A DNA stretch of 38,421 bases from a virus: positions 1-38,421 of the IMG/VR virus record IMGVR_UViG_3300042554_000932. One strand, written 5' to 3'. Both the position numbers and the translations under genes were made by a program. Below, one piece after another: positions 13,892 through 20,266 of this stretch. Position 1 is the first letter of the stretch; every line of letters starts with the position of its first letter. A model generated the notes under the pieces. It was given only the letters and a program-made list of their open reading frames with translations. It was not told the origin of the DNA and did no database searches.

Positions 13892-14720
13892 TCGTCACCT
13901 CCTCGGGCTCTGCCATGAGGATCTCGACGCGGCCCATCAGCAGCCGCGTCAACTCGGCAAACTCGTCGTCGCTGATCTCGCCGCCGTCGTGGTAGACGTC
14001 GAGCTTGCTGCGAAGCGCCTCGCACGCCTCAATCGTCGCGGCACTGCCGATGGCCAGGCGGCCAGCGTCGGCACGAGTGCGCTTGATCTCGACCGGAGCC
14101 TTGGGCTTGAGCGGCACCACGGTTTCCGTGTCGCTCTGGAACTTTGGACGCACGACCACGGGCTCGCGGGCCGGCTCGGGCTGCGGGTAGTCTTGCGCCT
14201 CCTCGGCGGTGATGAGCCCACGCAGGGCGTCTGCGAACGCATTACGCAGGGCGAACCCGCGGGCACGCAGCTGCAGCATCCGCTCGGGGTACTGGCTCCA
14301 CGGCCCGCTCTTGCCCGCCAGCCCGGCCCTCTTGGCGTCCGCCATTGAGAACCGGCTCACGGTTGGTGCCGGGTAGCCTCGGCGCTTGGCCTCGCAGACA
14401 GCCGTCAGGTTGTCGCCCTGGCCCTCGACGTACTCCTTCACGTACTCGCAGACCGGGCTCGACTGCACCAACGCAAGGGCGGCATCGCCCCAGATCGTCG
14501 GCCTGCCGTTGATGACAGCAATGCTCTGGAGCGACTGCATCGGGGATAGCCCGACTTCGCTGCCATGCTGAATCGCCAGGAGGCACGACTCAGGCTTGCC
14601 CTTGAAATCCTTGGGCGCGAAATCCGATGCCGCCACCATCTTGGCGAACCGGAAAGCGTCGTCGAACGATTGCAGCGCCAATCCTGTTGCAGCACGCTGC
14701 GTGCTGATTTCCGTGCTCAT
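13884..14720 (-). CDS. recT: RecT-like single-strand annealing protein
   Basis: 278 aa. The core DFKGKPESCLLAIQHGSEVG, LSPMQSLQSIAVINGRPTIW and GDAALALVQSS is the RecT/Redbeta-type annealing signature, and PERMLQLRARGFALRNAF matches its C-terminal core. These proteins form rings on single-stranded DNA and promote annealing in recombination-dependent phage replication. The last 60 residues are variable and acidic. The usual partner exonuclease is not obvious next to it; unknown neighbouring proteins (14749-15180, 13664-13891) could contribute. Preceded by CGAAAGGACGCAGAG. Confidence 0.85.
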   Translation of the reverse strand: MSTEISTQRAATGLALQSFDDAFRFAKMVAASDFAPKDFKGKPESCLLAIQHGSEVGLSPMQSLQSIAVINGRPTIWGDAALALVQSSPVCEYVKEYVEGQGDNLTAVCEAKRRGYPAPTVSRFSMADAKRAGLAGKSGPWSQYPERMLQLRARGFALRNAFADALRGLITAEEAQDYPQPEPAREPVVVRPKFQSDTETVVPLKPKAPVEIKRTRADAGRLAIGSAATIEACEALRSKLDVYHDGGEISDDEFAELTRLLMGRVEILMAEPEEVTNA

Positions 14721-14748
14721 CTCTGCGTCCTTTCGTGAAGTGGTGTGG

Positions 14749-15180
14749 TTAGTGGGCTTCGCCGTTCATATCCCGCCACGTGCCAGCCGGGTCGGCCTTT
14801 GGCTGTGTGGCAATGCTCTCGACTGCGGCGGTCAGACGCTCAAGCGTGGCCTGCATAAACGAGATGCCGTTGTTGATCTCGCACAGGGCGACAACGGCAC
14901 CTTCAAGGCGGCGGTCAGAGGCGTGCGAATCGACAGCCGCTGGCCTCGTTGATGGCTTGTCGTTTGCCAGCACCTTTCTGGCTGCATCGGCATCAACCCA
15001 CACGGGGCCAGTGCGGTCGTCGGTGCTCCGCATCAACTTCACAGCCTCAATCAGGCCGTCGGTGTGAGCGTCACTCAGCTTCTTCTGGTCTGTGAGCGAG
15101 TCCGCCAGCACGGAGATTCGCTTGAATCCAGCCGGCACCTGCGACTCATCGGTGATGACCTTAGTTCGATACTTCCTCAT
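14749..15180 (-). CDS. Hypothetical early protein
   Basis: 143 aa, MRKYRTKVITDESQVPAGFK. It contains a helical region (LSDAHTDGLIEAVKLMRS; ALCEINNGISFMQATLERLT) and the segment GPVWVDADAARKVLAN. No catalytic motif seen. Ribosome-binding sequence CGAAAGGACGCGAGAG. It precedes recT, so a role in recombination or DNA binding is possible by context. Confidence 0.65.
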   Translation of the reverse strand: MRKYRTKVITDESQVPAGFKRISVLADSLTDQKKLSDAHTDGLIEAVKLMRSTDDRTGPVWVDADAARKVLANDKPSTRPAAVDSHASDRRLEGAVVALCEINNGISFMQATLERLTAAVESIATQPKADPAGTWRDMNGEAH

Positions 15181-15307
15181 CTCTCGCGTCCTTTCGTGAA
15201 TGAATGCCCGGCTGGCGTCCTGCTCACCGGGTGGTATTGCGTCCCTGCTGCTCGGGCTCCGCCCGACTCCTTCCGCCCGCTGCGTCCTGCTCGCAGGCGG
15301 TCCTTCC

Positions 15308-15532
15308 TCAAAACGTGATGTCTCTCACGGGCACCGACAGCCACGCCCCGCCGACGTCGACGCAGGCATCGCCGTTGTCGAAAAACCAATCGATCCTGCC
15401 GCTCCAGGGTTTTCCGCAGCTCACGCCGCTGACGAAATCGCCGACGGCGTAGGTGCGGTGCAGGGCAGACGGCAGCGTGTGGTCGGCCATTCCGGCCACG
15501 GCGGCGAGGTATTCGTTGCGGTGTGCGTCCAT
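15308..15532 (-). CDS. Small beta-rich hypothetical protein, first gene of the early operon
   Basis: 74 aa, MDAHRNEYLAAVAG, then YAVGDFVSGVSCGKPWSGRIDW and VDVGGAWLSVPVRDITF, which reads like a small SH3-like barrel. AAGGAG nine bases before ATG. The 127 bases downstream (15181-15307) hold a TCGGGC-GGA-GCCCGA hairpin and two copies of GAGCAGGACGC but no gene. It is the first gene downstream of the promoter at 15688-15716. Confidence 0.65.
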   Translation of the reverse strand: MDAHRNEYLAAVAGMADHTLPSALHRTYAVGDFVSGVSCGKPWSGRIDWFFDNGDACVDVGGAWLSVPVRDITF

Positions 15533-15658
15533 GTGGGTGATCTCCTTCGTGTGTGGGGCGCAACTATACGCCCGTACAGGTGATGGTCAAGCGTCCGAAA
15601 GTGCTGGAAAAACAGGTGTGGAGCGGTTTGTGTTTGTTGGATTTTTGAACACTAGTCG

Positions 15659-15709
15659 ACATAGCTTCGGCGTTAGAAGAATGGCAGAACATAGCGGCGG
15701 CGTTAGAAG
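15659..15709 (+). repeat. Two 21-base direct repeats, 30-base period
   Basis: Copies at 15659-15679 and 15689-15709 share ACATAGC, two variable bases, then CGGCGTTAGAAG, and start exactly 30 bases apart. Each includes the 11-mer CGGCGTTAGAA that recurs at 16563-16573 and, inverted, at 16882-16892. They look like tandem operators. Confidence 0.85.
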
Positions 15710-15716
15710 TAGTCAA
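15688..15716 (-). promoter_or_regulatory. Probable early leftward promoter with operator in the spacer
   Basis: On the minus strand TTGACT (15711-15716), a 17-base spacer, and TATGTT (15688-15693) form a sigma-70-type promoter. The spacer contains CTTCTAACGCCG, the complement of the repeated 11-mer, where a repressor would block polymerase. It points at the early operon that starts at 15532. Its -35 box overlaps the stop of the 47-aa gene. Confidence 0.6.
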
Positions 15717-15856
15717 CCAAGAAAACGCGAGGCAGCAGAAACAGCGGCGTCGATGCACTGGGCCACGGCTTGAGCAAGCTCGGAGTCGCTGCCAAGCTCT
15801 TGGCCGAGGCGGACGAGAAGCAGTGAGCGGATGATGGCGTCAATGTGGCGTCGCAT
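15713..15856 (-). CDS. Very small hypothetical protein
   Basis: 47 aa, MRRHIDAIIRSLLLVRLGQE, LGSDSELAQAVAQCIDAAVS, then AASRFLG. AAGGAGG with six-base spacing precedes the ATG, which is strong evidence for translation. Amphipathic helices throughout. The stop codon lies within the -35 box of the next promoter. Function unknown; its position in the control region suggests a regulatory role. Confidence 0.6.
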   Translation of the reverse strand: MRRHIDAIIRSLLLVRLGQELGSDSELAQAVAQCIDAAVSAASRFLG

Positions 15857-15898
15857 TCGGCCCTCCTTGGCCAGAGAATCCTGTGTGCGCAAAGCAAT

Positions 15899-16171
15899 TT
15901 ATTTCGTGCGATTGAGCAAGCCTTGAAGCGTGGCGACTATGCCTTGAACATCGTTCTGGTGGGATACGCAATATTCTTCCGCCCACTCCTGATAGACGCC
16001 GACAACACACTCCACTGCAGCAAGTTCTTGTGCAGTAAGCGGAGATTTTAGGTGCTTCCACTGACTGACCTTCACTGCCAGCAAGTCACGCTCATCAAGA
16101 GCACGCCTCAAAGCAAACTTGAGGTCAGCAATCTGTTGACAAAAGCCTTCCCGCTCAAGTTGGTCAGCCAT
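15899..16171 (-). CDS. Small coiled-coil hypothetical protein
   Basis: 90 aa. MADQLEREGFCQQIADLKFA and LRRALDERDLLAVKVSQWKH suggest a coiled-coil N-terminal half. The C-terminal half (LTAQELAAVECVVGVYQEWA) is helical. GAGG lies nine bases before the ATG. Codon use is less GC-rich than in neighbouring structural genes. No family recognised. Confidence 0.6.
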   Translation of the reverse strand: MADQLEREGFCQQIADLKFALRRALDERDLLAVKVSQWKHLKSPLTAQELAAVECVVGVYQEWAEEYCVSHQNDVQGIVATLQGLLNRTK

Positions 16172-16239
16172 TTCAGCGTGCCTCAGTTTTGTGTTTTCTC
16201 AAGTTTTTGCCGCCGTGCATTGCAATCATTGAAGATTTT

Positions 16240-16265
16240 GCCATCCGGCCCAATTGCCGGATGGC
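16240..16265. other. Strong 10-bp stem hairpin between small genes
   Basis: GCCATCCGGC, six bases, GCCGGATGGC: a perfect ten-pair GC-rich stem just after the stop of the 74-aa gene. No U-run follows in either direction, so it is not a standard intrinsic terminator; it may be an RNA processing or stability element. Confidence 0.6.
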
Positions 16266-16276
16266 TGGGTTCGCTT

Positions 16277-16501
16277 TCAGAGTTGACGGCCAAGGTAGCA
16301 GCCGGAAGCCTTCATCGCCGCAACACTTCCCCAGTGGATGCACTGGTTGCGAACGCAGAGTGCTGTGTTGTGCCAGCTGCCGTAGCAGTCAGGCCACCGA
16401 TAGGCCGCCTTCGCCATCGCGTCGAATTGCTGGCGGGTAAATCCAAGGCTGATGACTTCGTTGCGAAGGGCTTGGCACTTGTTCTTGGTTGCGGTCGTCA
16501 T
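16277..16501 (-). CDS. Small hypothetical protein from the control region
   Basis: 74 aa from the ATG at 16499-16501, which has GGAG upstream. An ATG at 16544-16546 would add 15 residues and would lie only six bases after a -10 box, as a leaderless start. Sequence KCQALRNEVISLGFTRQQFD, AMAKAAYRWPDCYGSWHNTA, then CVRNQCIHWG; five cysteines. No family recognised. Confidence 0.55.
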   Translation of the reverse strand: MTTATKNKCQALRNEVISLGFTRQQFDAMAKAAYRWPDCYGSWHNTALCVRNQCIHWGSVAAMKASGCYLGRQL

Positions 16502-16552
16502 CGTTTCGTCTCCGGTTCGTCGTCCGCGAGTCTCAATCGCTCGCATGGATGT

Positions 16553-16580
16553 ATTCTAGCTTCGGCGTTAGAAGTAGCAA
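16553..16580 (-). promoter_or_regulatory. Leftward promoter with operator copy 3 in the spacer
   Basis: On the minus strand TTGCTA (16575-16580), a 16-base spacer CTTCTAACGCCGAAGC, and TAGAAT (16553-16558). The spacer is almost entirely the repeated element (CGGCGTTAGAA on the plus strand at 16563-16573) and has CTTC/GAAG dyad ends. It would drive the small gene at 16277-16501. Confidence 0.6.
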
Positions 16581-16587
16581 GAGGTGA

Positions 16588-16618
16588 GAAAAAAGATTTT
16601 TTCGGGTGGGTTTTTCCC
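16588..16618 (-). terminator. Possible terminator between helix-turn-helix gene and next promoter
   Basis: Two adjacent inverted repeats, GAAAAAA-GA-TTTTTTC-type (16588-16603) and GGG-TTTTT-CCC (16608-16618), lie directly downstream of the 81-aa gene and before the next leftward promoter. A U-run is present, but the GC stem is only three pairs. Confidence 0.35.
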
Positions 16619-16628
16619 GGCGAAACGC

Positions 16629-16874
16629 CTAATTCGCCTTGAATCCGCCCTTGGGGCGACCAGTTTTGCCCTTCTTGGGCCTGGACTCGGCCAGCCGATC
16701 GACCTCGTCGGCGTCAAATACGAGGGCCGTAGGGGCAGCCCAATATCTGGTCAGGCCGCCCTTTTTCAATCCGAGGATCCCCAACTGGCGCACGCGGCCC
16801 ATCGAGACGCCGAGCCGCTTGGCTGCGTCAGACGTTGAGATCAGCCGTTTTCCAGATGGGAGCGTCACAACCAT
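16629..16874 (-). CDS. MerR/excisionase-like helix-turn-helix protein
   Basis: 81 aa. RLISTSDAAKRLGVSMGRVR and QLGILGLKKGGLTRYWAAPT followed by LVFDADEVDRLAESR form the winged helix-turn-helix of MerR-type excisionases and AlpA-like regulators; the tail (KKGKTGRPKGGFKAN) is basic. It is transcribed divergently from the integrase, the usual place for a recombination directionality factor or a repressor. No ribosome-binding site precedes the ATG, while a promoter -10 box ends six bases upstream, so the mRNA is probably leaderless. Confidence 0.75.
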   Translation of the reverse strand: MVVTLPSGKRLISTSDAAKRLGVSMGRVRQLGILGLKKGGLTRYWAAPTALVFDADEVDRLAESRPKKGKTGRPKGGFKAN

Positions 16875-16880
16875 GCCCGG

Positions 16881-16908
16881 ATTCTAACGCCGGAACAAGT
16901 GATGTCAA
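16881..16908 (-). promoter_or_regulatory. Promoter for leaderless helix-turn-helix mRNA, overlapped by operator copy 4
   Basis: On the minus strand TTGACA (16903-16908), 16 bases, TAGAAT (16881-16886), six bases, then the ATG. The -35 is perfect and the -10 differs from TATAAT at one position. The 11-mer CGGCGTTAGAA (16882-16892, minus strand) overlaps the -10, so a bound repressor would shut it off. Confidence 0.7.
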
Positions 16909-16959
16909 TTTCGTCCTAGAAAACAGGCGGTTTGCCTTGCCCGTCGTGCGGTGCGTATC

Positions 16960-16973
16960 GTTCACTGGTGAAC
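16960..16973. promoter_or_regulatory. GTTCAC-TG-GTGAAC palindrome, candidate operator
   Basis: A perfect six-base inverted repeat with a two-base centre, in the 175-base divergent region between the helix-turn-helix gene and the integrase. It contains GTTC and GAAC half-sites, which recall SOS-type operators in some phyla. Candidate partner: the LexA-like domain protein or a helix-turn-helix protein in this genome. Confidence 0.45.
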
Positions 16974-17049
16974 AGAACCTAAGTGGAGGATAGGGTCTTG
17001 AACATCCGTACACTATCATGGCACGGACGCCAAAGAGAGGAGCCATGCC

Positions 17050-17955
17050 ATGACAGAGTCCAGACTACTCAGAGAAATCTACGAGAACGAGTACGCCGTC
17101 CTGCGAGCCCATAACGCAGGGTGCCGGCACCAATACCGCATGACTTTGCAGCGGTGGGCCGAGCAGCTCGGCCGGGAGCCGACCGTGGATGACCTAGATG
17201 ACTTGACCGTCCAGCGGTACATCGCCAGCCGCAGAGCCGTGGTCAAGGCTGCGACTGCCCGCAAAGATCGCAATCAGATAGCCGCATTGCACCGCTACTG
17301 TGCCGCGCGTCGCTACACGGAGCAGTTCCCGACGTACCCGCAGATCAGAGCACCTGGACGCATACCGCGTGCGTACACGGTCGACGACGTCTCTGCCCTG
17401 CTCCGAGAGGCTTTGCGGAAGCGACCGCCTATACGCGGCACCACGCTGCAGCCGCACATGTTCCTGTCAACGCTGGTCCGGTGTTGTTGGGAGACAGCCG
17501 AGCGGATCGGTGCTCACCTGGCACTGGAGTGGCAGGACGTTGACCTAGCTGGGCGGTACGTGGTGTTTCGTGCCGAGGGCCGCAAAGGAGCCACGCGGGA
17601 CATCATGCGGCCCATCTCGCATGACCTTGCCGGATGGATGGAGCAGATCCGTGCGGCAGAGGGCGAAAGCGTCTGGCCGTGGCACGCCGACAAGAGCACG
17701 CTGTGGCATCACTTCAAGGGTCTTTGCAAGCGGGCTGGCGTCGTGAACCGAGGCTTCCACGGCCTGCGTAAGTCCGCTGCCAGCTACATCGCAGCCGCCG
17801 GTGGCGATGCCACCCAGCTGCTCGACCACAGCAACCCGGCAATCACCAAGCGCCACTACCTAGACGAGACGATTGCCAAGCCCAAGCAGACGGCGATAGA
17901 CCTCCTGCCCACGCTCGACCTCACCGACAAACCGCCGGAAAACCCGGCGGCGTGA
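17050..17955 (+). CDS. int: Tyrosine site-specific recombinase (integrase)
   Basis: 301 aa; GAGAGGAG upstream of the ATG. The N-terminal SAM-like core-binding domain covers about 10-105. The C-terminal catalytic domain has R152 (ETAERIGAH), K179 (EGRKGATR), H237-x-x-R240 (HGLRK), H260 (LLDHSNPAIT) and the nucleophile Y270 (KRHYLDE), the complete set. It would integrate and excise the phage genome at att sites not identifiable here. It is one of only two plus-strand genes. A CCGCCGG/CCGGCGG stem (17932-17950) overlaps its 3' end. Confidence 0.93.
   Translation: MTESRLLREIYENEYAVLRAHNAGCRHQYRMTLQRWAEQLGREPTVDDLDDLTVQRYIASRRAVVKAATARKDRNQIAALHRYCAARRYTEQFPTYPQIRAPGRIPRAYTVDDVSALLREALRKRPPIRGTTLQPHMFLSTLVRCCWETAERIGAHLALEWQDVDLAGRYVVFRAEGRKGATRDIMRPISHDLAGWMEQIRAAEGESVWPWHADKSTLWHHFKGLCKRAGVVNRGFHGLRKSAASYIAAAGGDATQLLDHSNPAITKRHYLDETIAKPKQTAIDLLPTLDLTDKPPENPAA
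17932..17950 (+). other. GC hairpin at integrase 3' end
   Basis: CCGCCGG, AAAAC, CCGGCGG forms a perfect seven-pair stem inside the last codons of the integrase. No U-run follows, so it may act as an mRNA end-protecting structure rather than a terminator. Confidence 0.5.
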
Positions 17956-17996
17956 ATCATTGCTAGACTTTCAAACCACAGAAAAGGAGCGAACCG

Positions 17997-18353
17997 ATGG
18001 CGAAAAAGAAAAAGTCCGCGAAAGTCAAGGTACCGAGCATGGGCATGGCTGTCGTCCCTGCTGGCTGGAGCCTTGGCACTGATTGGCAAGTAGTGCAGAT
18101 CATTCCCGCCACAGGCTATTGGGCGACGTACAAGGATGGCGGGAGGGAGCCAGTTGTGGCGTGGGCGATGCAGTGTCGCGTACTTAGAGAAGAAGAGCGT
18201 GGAGATTGGGGCGATGACGAAGTCGCGCCAGGATTTATCAGCCGCGTAATAGGGATTGTCGCGTGCGGTAGATCCCCCTGTCTGTACGAAGCAGACAGCG
18301 ACTTTTTAGTCGACAGCGACGACGACTTCACTGGCTACGAGTATGACCGTTGA
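17997..18353 (+). CDS. Hypothetical acidic protein downstream of integrase
   Basis: 118 aa. A basic start (MAKKKKSAKVKVPSMGMAVV) is followed by a probable beta-rich body (WQVVQIIPATGYWATYKDGG; VAWAMQCRVLREEE) and an acidic C-terminus (EADSDFLVDSDDDFTGYEYD). AAAAGGAG precedes the ATG. It follows int on the same strand, 41 bases after the stop, and so may be expressed in the lysogen. Lysogenic-conversion or immunity functions would fit the position but nothing in the sequence proves it. Confidence 0.7.
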   Translation: MAKKKKSAKVKVPSMGMAVVPAGWSLGTDWQVVQIIPATGYWATYKDGGREPVVAWAMQCRVLREEERGDWGDDEVAPGFISRVIGIVACGRSPCLYEADSDFLVDSDDDFTGYEYDR

Positions 18354-18360
18354 GCTAGAG

Positions 18361-18404
18361 CTCGTGCGACGACAGAAGCCATCGCGGCTGGCCTATCGCA
18401 CGAG
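18361..18404. repeat. Inverted repeat at the convergence of two operons
   Basis: CTCGTGCGA (18361-18369) and TCGCACGAG (18396-18404) are perfect nine-base arms around a 26-base loop that holds a smaller AGCC/GGCT stem. The right arm is the last codons and stop of the trypsin-like gene. It may be a bidirectional terminator or part of an attachment site. Confidence 0.6.
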
Positions 18405-19121
18405 GCCCAGAATCCACTCCCGGTACAGGCTGACGCGGGTGTGAGCGGTCTCTTCGCCTTGGCGGCTCTTCAGCGTCGAACCCTTCGGGGCCATCGTGAA
18501 GCTGTTCACGCCGGCCAGCTTGCCGTTGGCGAACAGCGGGCCGCCGGAGTCGCCGGGAGAAATGCAGAATTCAAGCGTGCTTGTGCCGCACGCCGCATGG
18601 CACACGATGAGGCTGCGGTCGAACCTCTCGATCGTCTGCGTCCCTGCTCGCAGCCTGCCGTCGTGGTCGGTGTGACCTTGCGTCAGCCGCCCGTGGAGTC
18701 CGTATCCGGCGATGCTGACGACCTGGCCGACGTGCTCGTCGCCGTCCGATAGCGCTGGGAAAAACTCCAGCTCAAGCGGCTCGTCGCACCGGACGAGAGC
18801 CAGGTCGTGCAGCCCGTGCACGTCACGCTGCCACTCGGGATGGATCACGACCGTCGCCGCAGCCCGCGGCAGCGTCCCCGACGTCACGATGACATCGGTG
18901 CAGCCATGCACCACATGAGCCGCGGTGATGGCCCAGTGCGGCGACAGGAGCGTGCAAGACGCAGAGGCTCGCCTGCCGTCCCCGCCGACGCCGCTGATGC
19001 GAGCCGTATACGTCGAGAATCCACGCCCGTAATCGACATACCGGGCGTCGGGCACGGCATCGTCGGTCGTGCCGGCCACCAGCGGCGAGCACAGCACAGC
19101 GAGGATGATGGCGGCACGCAT
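18393..19121 (-). CDS. Secreted trypsin-like serine protease (S1 family)
   Basis: 242 aa. MRAAIILAVLCSPLVAG is a signal peptide. The catalytic triad is complete: H69 in TAAHVV, D106 in HDLALV, S192 in GDSGGP, with cysteines positioned for the usual disulfides (C56-C74 and C174/C178/C186). The product should be exported and active outside the cytoplasm. Trypsin-like proteases are rare in phage genomes. It could process a virion protein, attack the host envelope, or be a lysogenic conversion factor. It is the last gene of the late-direction operon before the integrase. Confidence 0.88.
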   Translation of the reverse strand: MRAAIILAVLCSPLVAGTTDDAVPDARYVDYGRGFSTYTARISGVGGDGRRASASCTLLSPHWAITAAHVVHGCTDVIVTSGTLPRAAATVVIHPEWQRDVHGLHDLALVRCDEPLELEFFPALSDGDEHVGQVVSIAGYGLHGRLTQGHTDHDGRLRAGTQTIERFDRSLIVCHAACGTSTLEFCISPGDSGGPLFANGKLAGVNSFTMAPKGSTLKSRQGEETAHTRVSLYREWILGLVR

Positions 19122-19204
19122 TGCCGCAGCATCGCGGAAGTGTCAAGCCGGCGGGGGCGACCAGGGTGGAAAGGAGGACACCCCGGCCGCCGCGCCCGCC
19201 CGGC

Positions 19205-19429
19205 TCACTCAGGCACGCCCGCCAACGCTGGCAGCGGCCTACGAATCTCGTCACGTCTCGCCAGCTCTACCGTGAGGTGATTCACCTCCGCGAGCAGCCG
19301 CTTCCGCTCGGCCAGGCATCGCAGCACCATGCCCGCGAGAGTGCCCGATGTGCCCGTAAACGCACCGCAGAATCGACGAGCAGCGTGCTCCATCGACTTC
19401 ACCTCGTCGTCGCTCAGAGTCACGCTCAC
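19205..19429 (-). CDS. Small coiled-coil protein
   Basis: 74 aa from the GTG that overlaps the previous stop (GTGA at 19426-19429); an ATG five codons upstream is an alternative. SVTLSDDEVKSMEHAARRFC and LRCLAERKRLLAEVNHLTVE suggest helical, partly coiled-coil structure. No family recognised. Confidence 0.55.
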   Translation of the reverse strand: MSVTLSDDEVKSMEHAARRFCGAFTGTSGTLAGMVLRCLAERKRLLAEVNHLTVELARRDEIRRPLPALAGVPE

Positions 19430-19623
19430 GAGAAATCCTTCCACTCGTCGTCGTCATCGTCGAGGTCGGCCCGCATCGCCTTGACCTCGGCGGAGATGCC
19501 CTGCAGGTGAGCAACAGCCGCCGTCGCGAATAGCGTATGCGTCGTCGCAATCTCGCTCACCGCCCTGGCGATCGCCAGCACGTTCTGCTCGAGAGCGGAT
19601 ACGCGAGCCTCTAGGTCCGTCAT
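19426..19623 (-). CDS. Small coiled-coil protein with acidic tail
   Basis: 65 aa. MTDLEARVSALEQNVLAIAR is a heptad-type coiled coil; the end ADLDDDDDEWKDFS is very acidic. It overlaps the next gene by GTGA. The 70 bases upstream (19624-19693) contain no gene. Function unknown; such short coiled-coil proteins occur among phage tail or accessory genes. Confidence 0.55.
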   Translation of the reverse strand: MTDLEARVSALEQNVLAIARAVSEIATTHTLFATAAVAHLQGISAEVKAMRADLDDDDDEWKDFS

Positions 19624-19693
19624 GGCAACTTGACCGCTATCTTGTTGATGTTGCGTTTAGCTTTTAGCACGTCCGATTCAGACCAAAACAACC

Positions 19694-20236
19694 TCATCTG
19701 CCAGGTGCCGGGGGCTGGCAATCCTTGTCTCGCAACGTGCCTTCGTTTAGCTGCGGCCACAGTTCTTGCGAATGAATCGCGGCGAGCAGATTCCACGCCG
19801 CGTGTCCGAGGTGCGGCTCGCTTCTGTCACCAGACAGAAATCCGTAGATGTGTGCGATGGCGTGATTCAGCAAATCATGCACCGGCATTCCCTTCTCCCA
19901 GTTCCAGTCTCCGTACTTCTGAGCGCCTTCAGCGCAGGCTCTTGCAACCTCGCGAAGCCCTATGGGCGATACAAGGTCGTAGCGAAACTCCTCAAATGTG
20001 TCGGAGCGAACAGCACCAGTGCCGAACTTTGCTGTCACCCCAGACGCCCGGCTGTGATCCGCAGACGCAAACGCTGGCGGCGTCCATTCCGCGTAGTTCT
20101 CGGGGCTGGCGTTGAGGATGCCGTCGCCCGGCAGGCGATAGCCCTGCATTTTGGGATCATCGGCTGGCGTGCCTGCCAGGCGAGCCTCGACGGCAGTGCG
20201 GAGTGCGGATACGGATTCGTCGAGCGTGGTGGTCAT
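19694..20236 (-). CDS. dATP/dGTP diphosphohydrolase-like protein (DUF5664 type)
   Basis: 180 aa. KFGTGAVRSDTFEEFRYDLV, SPIGLREVARACAEGAQKYG, DWNWEKGMPVHDLLNHAIAH and IYGFLSGDRSEPHLGHAAWN match the phage family known as DUF5664 / dATP-dGTP diphosphohydrolase N-terminal. The H/D/E residues in the last two segments resemble an all-alpha NTP pyrophosphohydrolase site. In known cases such enzymes shape the phage nucleotide pool. The family name rests on recollection of the motif. CGAAAGGG precedes the ATG. Confidence 0.75.
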   Translation of the reverse strand: MTTTLDESVSALRTAVEARLAGTPADDPKMQGYRLPGDGILNASPENYAEWTPPAFASADHSRASGVTAKFGTGAVRSDTFEEFRYDLVSPIGLREVARACAEGAQKYGDWNWEKGMPVHDLLNHAIAHIYGFLSGDRSEPHLGHAAWNLLAAIHSQELWPQLNEGTLRDKDCQPPAPGR

Positions 20237-20266
20237 CGTGTCCCTTTCGGAGTTTCCGGTGGATGC

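Noticed and set aside
15564-15758. 64-codon minus-strand frame across the operator region
   Set aside because: It has no ribosome-binding site or protein-like pattern and covers the repeat/promoter region; the 47-aa gene in another frame has strong translation signals.
17956-18420. tRNA gene or clear attP core near integrase
   Set aside because: No cloverleaf or T-loop pattern could be read here; the inverted repeats are recorded instead, and att assignment needs host junction data.
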